Source: Aliirhizobium smilacinae
GTDB lineage: Bacteria; Pseudomonadota; Alphaproteobacteria; Rhizobiales; Rhizobiaceae
NCBI RefSeq assembly: GCF_006335145.1
Contig: NZ_VDMN01000006.1
Location: forward strand, 62,001-126,000
DNA: 64,000 nt
Reading direction: 5' to 3'
In this document: in pieces, positions 41,374 through 50,456 of the stretch
Layout: each line of letters begins with the position of its first letter
Position numbering within the stretch: position 1 is the stretch's first letter
The notes under the pieces: model-generated
Databases searched by the model: none
The model's input: only the letters and a program-made list of their open reading frames with translations
What the model was told of the DNA's origin: nothing
Program-made: the position numbers and the translations under genes

Positions 41374-42510
41374 TTGGAGCAATTTCCCGAGTTGGATGGA
41401 TCGCCGACATTGACGCGTTATCTCGTGCTTAGATCCGACGCCACGACCGTCTGCGGTGTGGAGGCCTTTACCCGAAATCTGGCTGCCCGGCTGAGTTCTC
41501 GGGCCGTCAGCGATGTTCTGGATGGAAATTTCCGTCGCTTGTCTGAGCGTCTTGCGGATGCCGATGCGATCGTCCTCAATTTTCCCATCGTGGCCTGGAA
41601 GAAACGGCTTGTGGAGCCGTTCGCGGCTGCAGCCCTGGCGAAATTGAAGCGCAAGCGTGTGGTCGTCGTTTTGCACGAGTGGGCAAGCCTCGACTGGAAA
41701 CGGCGGCTGACACTCTGGCCGGTCATCCTGCTCGCCGACACCATTCTTTTTTCCGCGCCGGAGGTTCGGCAGGAATGGCTGGAGAGCCGCTATCCTGTCG
41801 GCCGAAAAACGACCGGCATTATTCCGATCCCGCCCAACCTCCTGCCCAGCGGGAAAGAGGACGCGGGGCCGGCGGCGCTTGCCATTCGCGCTTTGCGTGC
41901 CGGCAGGCGGACAATCATCGGCCAATTCGGCTCGATCTATCCGAAAAAGAACTGCGCCGAACTTCTCGGGATCGCACGGGCGCTCCTGGATGAAGGTCAG
42001 GAGGTTGCGATTGCCTTTGTCGGCTCCTTCATCAAGGGCATGGATAATGTCGAAGAGGATTTCCGCAACCGGGTCGAGGCGCTCGGTCTGGGCGACCGGG
42101 TGATGGTGACGGGATATCTCGCTACCGACGAGGAGGTTTTTGCGGCGTGCCGCGAGGTCGATATCTTCTGCTACCGGTTCTCGGAAGGTCTCACCGCGCG
42201 GCGCGGCAGCGTGCTGGCGGCCGCGCTTGGCGGCCGGATCGTCGTCACCAATGCGCCGGCCGACCCTGCGGGACTGGGACATCATGGTTTGTTCCAGGTG
42301 CTGATCCGGAATGGAAACATCGTGATTTGCCCGCATGATGCGGATGTCGAAGCGATGGCGAAGGCCGTTCGCGGCGTGATCGGACGCGCGCCGCCGTCGC
42401 TCGATATCGATGTCGAGATCGCTTCCCTCTGGAAGGCGATCATCGGCGAACTCGACGGCGTTCAAAGCGCGGTTCGGACAGAGACACGATCAATCGAGAC
42501 GTCCAATTAA
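41374..42510 (+). CDS. Glycosyltransferase, GT4-like
   Basis: A cytoplasmic retaining-type glycosyltransferase of up to 378 residues with two Rossmann-like halves. The second half has 'IIGQFGSIYPKKN', 'LGDRVMVTGYLATDEEVF' and 'SEGLTARRGSVLAAALGG', the place of the usual GT4 EX7E region although not a perfect match. It probably adds a sugar to the lipid-linked repeat unit. The first codon is a TTG without a strong ribosome site, and the true start may be a later TTG near 41410. Its stop overlaps that of the convergent gene by two bases (shared TTAA). Confidence 0.8.
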   Translation: MEQFPELDGSPTLTRYLVLRSDATTVCGVEAFTRNLAARLSSRAVSDVLDGNFRRLSERLADADAIVLNFPIVAWKKRLVEPFAAAALAKLKRKRVVVVLHEWASLDWKRRLTLWPVILLADTILFSAPEVRQEWLESRYPVGRKTTGIIPIPPNLLPSGKEDAGPAALAIRALRAGRRTIIGQFGSIYPKKNCAELLGIARALLDEGQEVAIAFVGSFIKGMDNVEEDFRNRVEALGLGDRVMVTGYLATDEEVFAACREVDIFCYRFSEGLTARRGSVLAAALGGRIVVTNAPADPAGLGHHGLFQVLIRNGNIVICPHDADVEAMAKAVRGVIGRAPPSLDIDVEIASLWKAIIGELDGVQSAVRTETRSIETSN

Positions 42511-43394
42511 CGCCTGAGATTGCGGGTCAGCGCGATACGCCGGATCAGCGACGGTTCGGTCAGCGTATGAGACTGGATGGCGATTGCGTATTGATTGTCG
42601 CCCATCCCATCGATCAGTTCCCCGATACCCGCTTCGTCCAGCGCCGGTCCGCTCCAGTAGGTGGCGCAGAGGCTCTGTTCTATGATCCGATGGCGCCCCA
42701 TCAGCGACGGATTGTTGGCGACGCCGACGCCGTAGAGAATGTATTCGGAAAAATCCCTGGCCTTGCAGAGTGCCTTCCACCAGGGGAGGCCGGTCACAGA
42801 CTCTATCCTGTCGACAATCGTGCTCAGGCTTTCACGGTCCCAGACAATCATCTGGCCGATATAGTCGTCGCCCGGCAAGGGCGGCTCCCGTGCATCGATG
42901 AGGCGGTAGGCGTTCTTCTGCCAGATGACATGGTTTGGGCGTGTTTCATTCACGCCGCCAAGATCGGCACAAAGGGGCGACAGCAGATCGCCGGCAATTC
43001 TTCCGGCGTCGAAAGGACGTACGAAGCAGTTGTCGGAATCGATGCACATGATCCGTTCGCAGGATTGCAGAAGCGCCATCGCGAGTTTTCGCAATTGCTG
43101 CACATGCCAGCCGTAAACCGGCAGTCCGATACCAGGCGCCCAGTAATATTGACGGTTCTTCCACTTCAGGAAACCCGGAAGGGCATGCAGAGTGTCCGGC
43201 AGCAGAACGGAATCCGGAAGCACCAACCGCTTTTCGTTGCCGAGCTGGGAGAAAAGCTCGAGGTCGCTATCGGCGACGAGAAGGTAATGCCGATCATAAC
43301 CGGTGACGAAGGCATCGATCGAATCGCAGAGGAGGCGACATGACTCGAAATCCCGAAAATAGGTTGGCGTGACGAGACTGACGGTGGCGGTCAT
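42507..43394 (-). CDS. DUF6492-like putative glycosyltransferase
   Basis: A 295-residue protein that begins like a GT-A enzyme ('VSLVTPTYFRDFESCRLLC') and has 'IMCIDSDNCFVRPF', a DxD-type acidic motif used for metal and nucleotide-sugar binding. 'WQKNAYRLID' and 'YILYGVGVANNPSLMGRH' follow. This set of motifs is typical of the uncharacterised DUF6492 family found in polysaccharide loci. Its role is probably transfer of one sugar in repeat-unit assembly. It converges on the preceding glycosyltransferase gene. Confidence 0.75.
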   Translation of the reverse strand: MTATVSLVTPTYFRDFESCRLLCDSIDAFVTGYDRHYLLVADSDLELFSQLGNEKRLVLPDSVLLPDTLHALPGFLKWKNRQYYWAPGIGLPVYGWHVQQLRKLAMALLQSCERIMCIDSDNCFVRPFDAGRIAGDLLSPLCADLGGVNETRPNHVIWQKNAYRLIDAREPPLPGDDYIGQMIVWDRESLSTIVDRIESVTGLPWWKALCKARDFSEYILYGVGVANNPSLMGRHRIIEQSLCATYWSGPALDEAGIGELIDGMGDNQYAIAIQSHTLTEPSLIRRIALTRNLRR

Positions 43395-43563
43395 TCGGTG
43401 ATCATGGCTCCGGAAGCAGAAGAACCCAGACTGCCTATGTTCGACCTAAGGCTCCGTTAATCCCGTTCATGCATAGTGCTGGCCGGTGCGAATATCCAAG
43501 GATAGACAGCCGCACCGGCATGCAGGCCTTAGCGAAATCAAGGTCGCCGGTTGGAGGTAACGA

Positions 43564-44883
43564 GTGGGATTGAGGTCCAGGCACGAATTCCGGCAGTTCG
43601 CCCGTCATCTCGGATCCTATGTCGGATCGAGCGGGGCACTGCTCGCATCGAGCGTCACCATGCTTTTGACCTTCGCACTGCTTGCCCGTCATCTCGGCCA
43701 TGAGCAGTTTGCGCTCAATGCAACGATCACGGCTCTGACCAATCTCGGCATTCAGGTTTGCGGTCTGGGATCGCAGGAATCGCTGGTCAGGCGCGTCGCG
43801 CAGGAGCCGGGCTTCTATCCCGATATGCTCGGGCATGTGCATATTCTCAATCTCGTCTCGGGGGTGGTTCTGGTCATCGCCGGGATGATCGCCATTCCGT
43901 TGATGTTCCCGGTCTCCGATCAGTTGATGACGACGCTTGTCGCCACGGCGCTGATCCTTTTCACCAACATCATCCTTCTGAAGATCATCTGGCTCGCCAC
44001 CAATAGCTACATCGCGCATTCGCGCTTTTCGGTCGCCAACAGGATCGAGTTCCTGTTTGCCGTGCTGCGCATGGCCGCGGCCGTTGTCAGTTGCCTTGTC
44101 TTCAACATCACCACGGTGGCGGAATGGGCGGTCTGGAATTTTGCCGCGCATGCGATCGCTGCGGTCATCGCGCTGATCGCGATACGACGGCTGGGCATGC
44201 CCCGCTTCAGGATCGTTCGCGAAGAAATCCCGATCGGCATCATGTTCGCCAGCCAGTTCTTCTTCAAGGCGGGGCGCAGCAATGCCGACATTCTCGTCTT
44301 GAGCGCGGTAGCCGGGTCGGAAATCGTCGGCAGTTATTCGATCGCCCGCCGGTTGACGGAAGCCTCCTATATGGCGGTCGAGGCGCTCAACCGGATCGTC
44401 TATCCGAGTTACGCAGCCGCAGCCCTGAGCGGGATCGGCGCGGTTCTGGGACGCGCCAGGCAGATGCTGGTTCTGACGACCGGCATCGGTATCGCCGCCG
44501 GCCTGTTCGTCTGGATCATCACGCCGTGGCTGCCGCTTCTGTTCGGACATGACTATGTTTCGCTATCGTGGATGACCCGTGCCCTGTGCTGGGCGGTGAT
44601 CCCGATCGCGATCAGCGCAACGGCCTTCGAGGCACTCGGTGCGTCCAGCCTGCAGAATGTGCGAGCGAAAATTCTCAATGCTTCGAACATTGTCGGCGCA
44701 GGTCTTGTGGCGCTGGCGGCATATTACGCAAGCGTCAGCGGTGTGATCGCGACAACCTACCTGCTGGAAATCCTGATCGCCATTCTTGCCTGGAGGGCGC
44801 TTTTGCGGGCGCAAAACGGCATCAAGCGCGCATCTCGGCCAGCCGGCACAGAGCCGGAGCCGGTAAAACAGCGTACGGCATGA
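43564..44883 (+). CDS. Wzx-like polysaccharide flippase (MOP superfamily)
   Basis: The 439-residue protein is hydrophobic with about 12 membrane helices. Typical segments are 'LLTFALLARHLGHEQFAL', 'FASQFFFKAGRSNADILVLS' and 'SYSIARRLTEASYMAVEALNRIVYP' split by charged residues seen in lipopolysaccharide and succinoglycan flippases. It would move polyprenyl-diphosphate-linked repeat units across the inner membrane. The GTG start at 43564 follows a strong GGAGGTAAC. Together with the Wzz-like and Wzy-like genes it makes the locus a Wzx/Wzy-dependent system. Confidence 0.9.
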   Translation: MGLRSRHEFRQFARHLGSYVGSSGALLASSVTMLLTFALLARHLGHEQFALNATITALTNLGIQVCGLGSQESLVRRVAQEPGFYPDMLGHVHILNLVSGVVLVIAGMIAIPLMFPVSDQLMTTLVATALILFTNIILLKIIWLATNSYIAHSRFSVANRIEFLFAVLRMAAAVVSCLVFNITTVAEWAVWNFAAHAIAAVIALIAIRRLGMPRFRIVREEIPIGIMFASQFFFKAGRSNADILVLSAVAGSEIVGSYSIARRLTEASYMAVEALNRIVYPSYAAAALSGIGAVLGRARQMLVLTTGIGIAAGLFVWIITPWLPLLFGHDYVSLSWMTRALCWAVIPIAISATAFEALGASSLQNVRAKILNASNIVGAGLVALAAYYASVSGVIATTYLLEILIAILAWRALLRAQNGIKRASRPAGTEPEPVKQRTA

Positions 44884-44896
44884 CCTGCACTTAAAA

Positions 44897-45898
44897 TCAG
44901 CTTTCGGTGATGTGTTGGCCGGCTTTTAAAGTCGATTGCCTTTCGGCCGGCGGGATTTCGCTGGCCTTGTAAGGCACCGGAAGAAAGCCGAAGCTTGCGG
45001 TGATCCTGCCTATCGACATCAGGATCGGATGGGTGGCCGGCAGAAAACGTTTCGTGCGTGCCAGAAGCCCGATCGCCTTGAAGAGGCTCAGCCCCAACGA
45101 AATGACGTTCTTGACCTGAAGCTTTGCCGCGACAGCCGGCGCCTTCATTCGCTTGCGGTCGATGACGTAGTTGATGCTTCCGGTGCGGACCGAACGGCGC
45201 ATCAGCCAGTTGGGAGTGGTGCGCTCCGCGGCGACGGTTTCATGAATGATCGCTTCTTCGCACCACCAGAATGTGAAGCCGGCCGCGTGGCAACGGGCGA
45301 AAAATTCCATGTCGCCACCACCGAGAAAGTTGAAGGCGACGTCGAACAGGGTCGGCTCCAGACGCGCGAAGACGTCACGGTGGATGAGGCAGTTGCCGGT
45401 GCCGTGAATGACCGGTACCTGCCGGGTCGGGCCGCTGATGAAGCCGTAGAGTGGATGCTGGCTGACTGATTTCGATACCGGCACATCGAATTGTCGGATG
45501 ACCGGACCGCCGCCGATCTTGGCCCCGGTGCTACGAGCTGTGGAGATCATCTGCGACAGCCAGTCTGGGGTGGCGATCTCGTCATCGTCGATCATCAGGA
45601 AATAATCGGCTGCCGGAAAGCGGTCCCGGGCTTCGGTGAATGCGCGATTGATCGCGTGGCAGTTGCCCTGGCGTGGTTCGATCACCACTGCGTGCGGAAT
45701 GCCGACGGTTCCGAGGATTTCTTGTGCGGATCCGGCGCCCACCGGATTTTCAGCGTCATTTTCGACAACGACGATTGCAAAGCGCAGATCTGTCTGCTGT
45801 GCCAGCAGCGATCGAAGCGTGCGCGCCACACCTTCCGGCCGACGAAAAGTCGGAATGCAAATGACGGCTTCTACCGAAGCTTTGCTTTCGTCTTGCAC
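44897..45898 (-). CDS. Family 2 glycosyltransferase
   Basis: A 333-residue GT2 enzyme. The GT-A core has 'VICIPTFRRPEGVARTL', 'VVVENDAENP', the metal-binding 'LMIDDDEIATPDWL' and 'FLGGGDMEFFARCHAAGF' with the later acidic residues. The C-terminal third contains a membrane-associated amphipathic part ('VISLGLSLFKAIGLLART'). It probably elongates the lipid-linked oligosaccharide. The GTG start at 45898 is preceded by GGAGAG eight bases away. It converges on the flippase gene, 13 bases apart. Confidence 0.9.
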   Translation of the reverse strand: MQDESKASVEAVICIPTFRRPEGVARTLRSLLAQQTDLRFAIVVVENDAENPVGAGSAQEILGTVGIPHAVVIEPRQGNCHAINRAFTEARDRFPAADYFLMIDDDEIATPDWLSQMISTARSTGAKIGGGPVIRQFDVPVSKSVSQHPLYGFISGPTRQVPVIHGTGNCLIHRDVFARLEPTLFDVAFNFLGGGDMEFFARCHAAGFTFWWCEEAIIHETVAAERTTPNWLMRRSVRTGSINYVIDRKRMKAPAVAAKLQVKNVISLGLSLFKAIGLLARTKRFLPATHPILMSIGRITASFGFLPVPYKASEIPPAERQSTLKAGQHITES

Positions 45899-46034
45899 GC
45901 TTGGCTCTCCGGTTCTGTGTCGCGTTCATGCGCTCATCGCCATATGCGACGAGCTTCAATACGAAAGGAAATCAGCGGATACAAATGTATGTTGGGCTTT
46001 CAGTTAATATCGCGTGGTCCTGACGAGGCCGATA

Positions 46035-47369
46035 TCATCCCTGCCGTGATTGGAGGCTGGCGCCGGCTTGCAGTCTGAGCCCGAATACGGCGATGAGCAT
46101 GGTGAACCACAGTGGGCCGTTGTTGACGAAGAAAAGATTTTCGAGACCGGCCAGAAGGATCGAGAAGATCCAGATGCGCAGGAAGAGGCGCGTCAAAGCC
46201 GGATCGTTCTGTGTGGAAAGCGCTTCGCCTGCATCTCTGAGTGGCAGGATGAGAAGCCAGACGATCATCAGGATGAGGGCGGGGAAACCGCCGTTCAGAA
46301 GTGTTTCAAGGAAGGAGTTGTGCGAATGGGCGGCGAGATAGGCCCAGGATTCCGTCGTGAGGTCGCGCAGGTACTCGCTTCCCCAAAGCAGCTGGAAGCC
46401 GTAGCCCATGATCGGGGCTTCCGAGATGCGAGCAAGGGCGAAAGCCCAGATCGAGCTTCTTCCCGTGAAGGTCGCGTCTATCCCAAGAGAGGCCAGCATC
46501 GAACTGGTAGCCGGTGAGCTTGAAAGCCCGATGAGGATGACATTCATCGCGATGACAAGGCCGATGGTGAGCGGGCCACGCAGCGGCCGGCAATGCTCGA
46601 ACAGCCAGCCCAAGATCAATACGGTCGGAAGCATGGCCGTTGCGGTTTTCCCGCCGGCACGAACAAGAAAAATAGCCGCGAGAATGACGATGAGCGACCC
46701 CAGCCGCGGGTAGGAAGCCTTGCGCAGGTAAAGACCGAACAGAACAAGATAGACCATGCCTGCGGCAGCGGCGTTCTTGTGCCCGAAAATGCCGCGCCAA
46801 TCTCCAGCCAGAGCAGCTTCGGCTTCATTGACCCCGTGGACGCCGACGGCAGGAACCGCCAGTACGGCGAAATAGCTGAGCAGCAGGACGGCCATCGTGC
46901 CGATGGCGAAAACTCTGGCAAAATCACGACTATCGCGCGGCAACAGAAGTACTGCATTGGCGCAGCCGCAGACGAGCAGCGCGTAGACAATCCTTCGAAA
47001 CGCCGTTGCCGGATCGAAAGAGAATAACGAGACGAAGCAGAACCAGAGAAGAATGAGGCCAAGTAACGAGCGCGGACTGAAAAGTACGCTCCTGCCCGGA
47101 TTGCGCCAAAGGCTTGCGATAGCGACGGTGAATAGAGTGATGACGACGATCTGGTTGAGGAGGTTGCCGGTGGACGGAAGGTTGCCCTTGCCGTCCCAAT
47201 GGGCAAAGGGCGTGAGGCCGATCCAGAAATAGCAAAACAGCAGCAGCAGGGTCACGGACCCAAAGCTCCAGGTGGCGCGCTCAGTACGCAGGGCCGATAA
47301 CGCTCCGGCCTGAGAAATTGTCGCTGCGTCCTTCAAGGTGATCGGTCCTGTCGTGCTGCGCGAAACCAC
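46035..47369 (-). CDS. O-antigen/exopolysaccharide polymerase or ligase (Wzy/WaaL family)
   Basis: A 444-residue membrane protein with about 12 helices. It carries 'GDWRGIFGHKNAAAAGMVYL', the RGxxxHKN signature of the Wzy_C/O-antigen ligase family, and a periplasmic loop with 'AAHSHNSFLETLLNGG', where the catalytic histidine is expected. It polymerises repeat units, or ligates them, on the periplasmic face. Rhizobial ExoQ is a relative. The GTG start lacks a strong ribosome site. It reads away from the GH10 gene. Confidence 0.9.
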   Translation of the reverse strand: MVSRSTTGPITLKDAATISQAGALSALRTERATWSFGSVTLLLLFCYFWIGLTPFAHWDGKGNLPSTGNLLNQIVVITLFTVAIASLWRNPGRSVLFSPRSLLGLILLWFCFVSLFSFDPATAFRRIVYALLVCGCANAVLLLPRDSRDFARVFAIGTMAVLLLSYFAVLAVPAVGVHGVNEAEAALAGDWRGIFGHKNAAAAGMVYLVLFGLYLRKASYPRLGSLIVILAAIFLVRAGGKTATAMLPTVLILGWLFEHCRPLRGPLTIGLVIAMNVILIGLSSSPATSSMLASLGIDATFTGRSSIWAFALARISEAPIMGYGFQLLWGSEYLRDLTTESWAYLAAHSHNSFLETLLNGGFPALILMIVWLLILPLRDAGEALSTQNDPALTRLFLRIWIFSILLAGLENLFFVNNGPLWFTMLIAVFGLRLQAGASLQSRQG

Positions 47370-47524
47370 GGTTCATCTCAACAGGAGACCGATATACGTT
47401 AACCGCCGGTGAAGAACCTTCGTCGGCCGAGGTAATATTATCATAACGCCTCGCAGCTAGCCTTCCGTAAACCTTCCGGCGACAGCGATCAGCTGACTCT
47501 CCTCCAATCGAGACGGGAAAATCA

Positions 47525-48580
47525 ATGCGCAGACGGGATTTCGTTCAGGGCAGCCTAGCGGTAGCGGCACAGGCCGCGCTTCAGTCGCCTGCCGCCCAAG
47601 CTGCGCCGGCGATGCGGATACCCTATGGTTCGGCGGTACGCGGCGATGCTCTCGTGGATGATTTTGACTACCGAACTGCGCTTGTCGAACACTGCCAGCT
47701 GGTCGTCCCGGAAGGTGGGCTGAAGTGGGAGGCGTTGAGGCCTTCGGAGGACCGGTTCGATTTCTACGAAGGTGACAAGCTTCTCGCTTTTGCCGACCAG
47801 AACGGCATGAAAATGCGCGGCCACACGCTGATCTGGTATGCGGCGATGCCGGACTGGACCTCTTCCATCCGTGGCGGCAAGGCTGCGGAACGAGCGTTGA
47901 GCAAGCATATCCGCACCGTGGTCGGGCAATATAGGGGGCGAATTCCCAGCTGGGACGTCATCAACGAGGCAATCGCCGAGAACCCCCGTGGTTCCGATTA
48001 TTTGAGGCCCAATCTGTGGCTTGAGAATATGGGCAAGGGATATATCGAAACCGCGTTCCGTCGGGCGGCAGAAGCAGACCCGAAGGTTCAGCTCGTCATC
48101 AACGAATACGATATCGAATGTGTCGGCGAGCAGTTCAAGAACCGGCGCAATGCGCTCTTACGTGTTGTGCGTGATCTTCGTGATCGTGATGCCCCGATCC
48201 ATGCGGTCGGTTTTCAGAGCCATCTGAAAGGGCAATATGAGATCGACAAGGAAGGCGTGTCGTCTTTCGTGGCCGAGCTCAAGGCGATGGATGTCGATGT
48301 GCTGGTCACGGAACTCGACGTCATCGACAATCTCCTGCCTGCCGATGAAAAACAACGCGATGAGGTCATTGCCGGCCGGGTCACCGATTTCCTGCAGGCG
48401 ATTTCGGATGCAAACCCGCCGACGGCAATCCTGACCTGGGGTATTACCGATCGTTATACATGGGTGCCGATGTGGTTCACCCGTGATGATGGAAGTCCGA
48501 ACCGTCCGCTGCCTCTAGACCGCGATTACAAAGCAAAGCCTTTGATGGAGGCTATCGAGCGTTTTACCGGTCGCGCGTAG
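47525..48580 (+). CDS. GH10 glycoside hydrolase (endo-1,4-beta-xylanase family)
   Basis: The 351-residue protein has an N-terminal twin-arginine-like signal (MRRRDFVQGSLAVAAQ), so it is probably exported folded. The GH10 TIM barrel is clear: acid/base E148 in 'WDVINEAIAE', nucleophile E263 in 'VLVTELDVID', and 'ILTWGITDRYTWVP' near the end. The usual 'GHTLVWH' reads GHTLIWY here, so the conserved subsite histidine is a tyrosine (Y105). Xylanases keep that histidine, so the substrate may be the locus polysaccharide rather than plant xylan, for length control or release. This is inference. It lies divergent to the polymerase gene. Confidence 0.9.
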   Translation: MRRRDFVQGSLAVAAQAALQSPAAQAAPAMRIPYGSAVRGDALVDDFDYRTALVEHCQLVVPEGGLKWEALRPSEDRFDFYEGDKLLAFADQNGMKMRGHTLIWYAAMPDWTSSIRGGKAAERALSKHIRTVVGQYRGRIPSWDVINEAIAENPRGSDYLRPNLWLENMGKGYIETAFRRAAEADPKVQLVINEYDIECVGEQFKNRRNALLRVVRDLRDRDAPIHAVGFQSHLKGQYEIDKEGVSSFVAELKAMDVDVLVTELDVIDNLLPADEKQRDEVIAGRVTDFLQAISDANPPTAILTWGITDRYTWVPMWFTRDDGSPNRPLPLDRDYKAKPLMEAIERFTGRA

Positions 48581-49016
48581 GGCAGAAAGTCCTTGCCTTC
48601 AAGCGGCTTCCATCAATCTCCATTCTGCCTTAAACCACGACAGTTCTGTCTGAGGATGGTTCGGTTGTAGTAAAGTGAGGCGAATCTCCCCGCGGCGGAG
48701 AATATAGCGGCATTTTTCCGAACAATTGTCGGGAGTGCGGTAACGCTTCATTAGCAACGCCTCCCAGTGAATTCTAAACCCTATTCCGAATTGCCGCAGA
48801 AAACGGTCTCAAGAACAGTTCGGGACCCGGAGCTATTAACCGCTCATTCTTGGTTGCGGCATATTTTCCCGTCAGCTGCAGTGCAATGTTTGGTTGTGGC
48901 TGAATGTCAGATGCCTACGGAAAGCTGCCTGCTAGTCAGGTACAGGGATTGAGCGAAGTTTCTTTCCTTCCGGATGCGATGACGTTCCTGCTATCGTTGA
49001 AGGGAATATTTCGACA
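48581..49016. other. Intergenic region upstream of the HAD-UbiA gene
   Basis: These 436 bases separate the GH10 gene from the lipid-linked sugar operon. I see a short TCTCC/GGAGA dyad near 48687-48703 and otherwise nothing. A 61-codon frame at 48767-48952 has no ribosome site or recognisable product. The promoter of the next operon should be here. Confidence 0.55.
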
Positions 49017-50456
49017 ATGAATGTGCGCTTACATAACATCGTTGATATACCTTTAGCCGTCGATCTGGACGGAACGCTGATTTCGACCGATCTGTTGTGG
49101 GAAAGCGTATTCCAGCTCCTGAGAGCAAACCCGCTCTATCTTTTTCTTCTGCCGGTCTGGTTGTTTTCAGGCAAGGCGCGTCTGAAGACGGAAATCGCGC
49201 GCCGCGTTACGCTGGACGCCAGCCATCTGCCCTATCGCGAGGATTTCGTTTCCTATCTGCGTGCGGAGCGGGTCCGGGGCCGCGAACTTATTCTGGTGAC
49301 TGCGGCGGCTGAACCGTTTGCCAAGGCGGTGGCGGCCCATCTCGGTCTGTTCAGTGCTGTCTATCACACGGATGAAACAACAAACCTTGCCGCGCATAAC
49401 AAGGCCGCGCTGCTGGCAAAAATCTACGGGCCGCAAGGCTTCGACTATGCCGGTAACGACCGTGCAGATATCGCGGTTTTCCAGACTGCGCGCTGCGCGA
49501 TTGTCGTTGCTCCGGATGCGGCGGCTGACCGGTACCAGAAGGTGCATTCGTCGATGCGTTTCGATGCCAAGCGTGCGAGCATCAAGACCTATATCAAGAT
49601 GCTGCGCGTGCATCAGTGGCTGAAGAACTTCCTTGTCTTCGCTTCGCCGGTGCTTGCCCACACGGTCTTCCAGCTGGAGACATTCATCGCGACCACACTG
49701 GCACTGGTGGCATTTTCGTTTTCGGCTTCCGCCATCTACATCATCAACGACATTCTCGACCTGCCGCTCGACCGGCAGCATCCGACGAAGCGGAACCGTC
49801 CTTTCGCGAGCGGCGCCATCTCCATTCCTTATGGTCTGCTGGTTTCCGCGCTGCTCCTCGTTGCCACGGCGGCCATCTGCTCGCTGCTGCCGTTGCAATT
49901 TGCAGCAGTCATCGTTCTTTATCTGGTGGTCACCACCGCCTATTCGCTCGCCATCAAGCGGATGCTGTTGATCGACGTGCTCTGCCTCGCGGGGCTCTAC
50001 GCCCTGCGCATCCTGGGCGGCAAGGCGGCGACTGACCTGCCGCTTTCGTTCTGGCTGATCGCCTTCGGCCTCTTCTTCTTCCTGTCGTTGGCGCTGGTGA
50101 AACGTTATGTCGAATTGCGCTATACGACGGTAGACGTTGGAGACCGGATCGCCGGCCGCGGTTATCGTCCGGAAGACATCCACATCGTTGCCCAGAGTGG
50201 TGTTTCGTCGGCATTCGCCGCCGCCATGGTTCTCGCCCTCTACATTCAGTCCGAGGACATCCGGGCACTTTATCCCGAGCCGTGGGTAATCTGGCCGCTG
50301 GTGCCGATGGTGCTGTATATCAACGTCCGCATCTGGATCCTTGCCCATCGCAAGGAGCTGGATGACGATCCGGTCGTTTTCATCGCAACCGACTGGCGCA
50401 GCCAACTGGTCATTGCGATCGGCGTCATGCTCTTCATTGCGGCGAGTGTCCTGTGA
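49017..50456 (+). CDS. HAD phosphatase-UbiA prenyltransferase fusion (DPPR synthase-like)
   Basis: A 479-residue two-domain protein. Residues 1-190 form a HAD phosphatase with motif I 'VDLDGTLISTD' and later 'YAGNDRADIAVF'. Residues 195-479 form a UbiA membrane domain with about eight helices and 'NDILDLPLDRQHPTKRNRP', very close to the motif of mycobacterial decaprenyl-phosphate phosphoribosyltransferase (Rv3806c). Known relatives join PRPP to a polyprenyl phosphate; the HAD part could then remove the 5-phosphate, the step done by a separate protein in mycobacteria. Rhizobial NoeC, in Nod-factor arabinosylation, is another relative. Its stop overlaps the next start (TGATG). Confidence 0.9.
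   Translation: MNVRLHNIVDIPLAVDLDGTLISTDLLWESVFQLLRANPLYLFLLPVWLFSGKARLKTEIARRVTLDASHLPYREDFVSYLRAERVRGRELILVTAAAEPFAKAVAAHLGLFSAVYHTDETTNLAAHNKAALLAKIYGPQGFDYAGNDRADIAVFQTARCAIVVAPDAAADRYQKVHSSMRFDAKRASIKTYIKMLRVHQWLKNFLVFASPVLAHTVFQLETFIATTLALVAFSFSASAIYIINDILDLPLDRQHPTKRNRPFASGAISIPYGLLVSALLLVATAAICSLLPLQFAAVIVLYLVVTTAYSLAIKRMLLIDVLCLAGLYALRILGGKAATDLPLSFWLIAFGLFFFLSLALVKRYVELRYTTVDVGDRIAGRGYRPEDIHIVAQSGVSSAFAAAMVLALYIQSEDIRALYPEPWVIWPLVPMVLYINVRIWILAHRKELDDDPVVFIATDWRSQLVIAIGVMLFIAASVL

Noticed and set aside
48767..48952. Small open frame upstream of the HAD-UbiA gene
   Set aside because: No ribosome site, no recognisable motif, and a length expected by chance.
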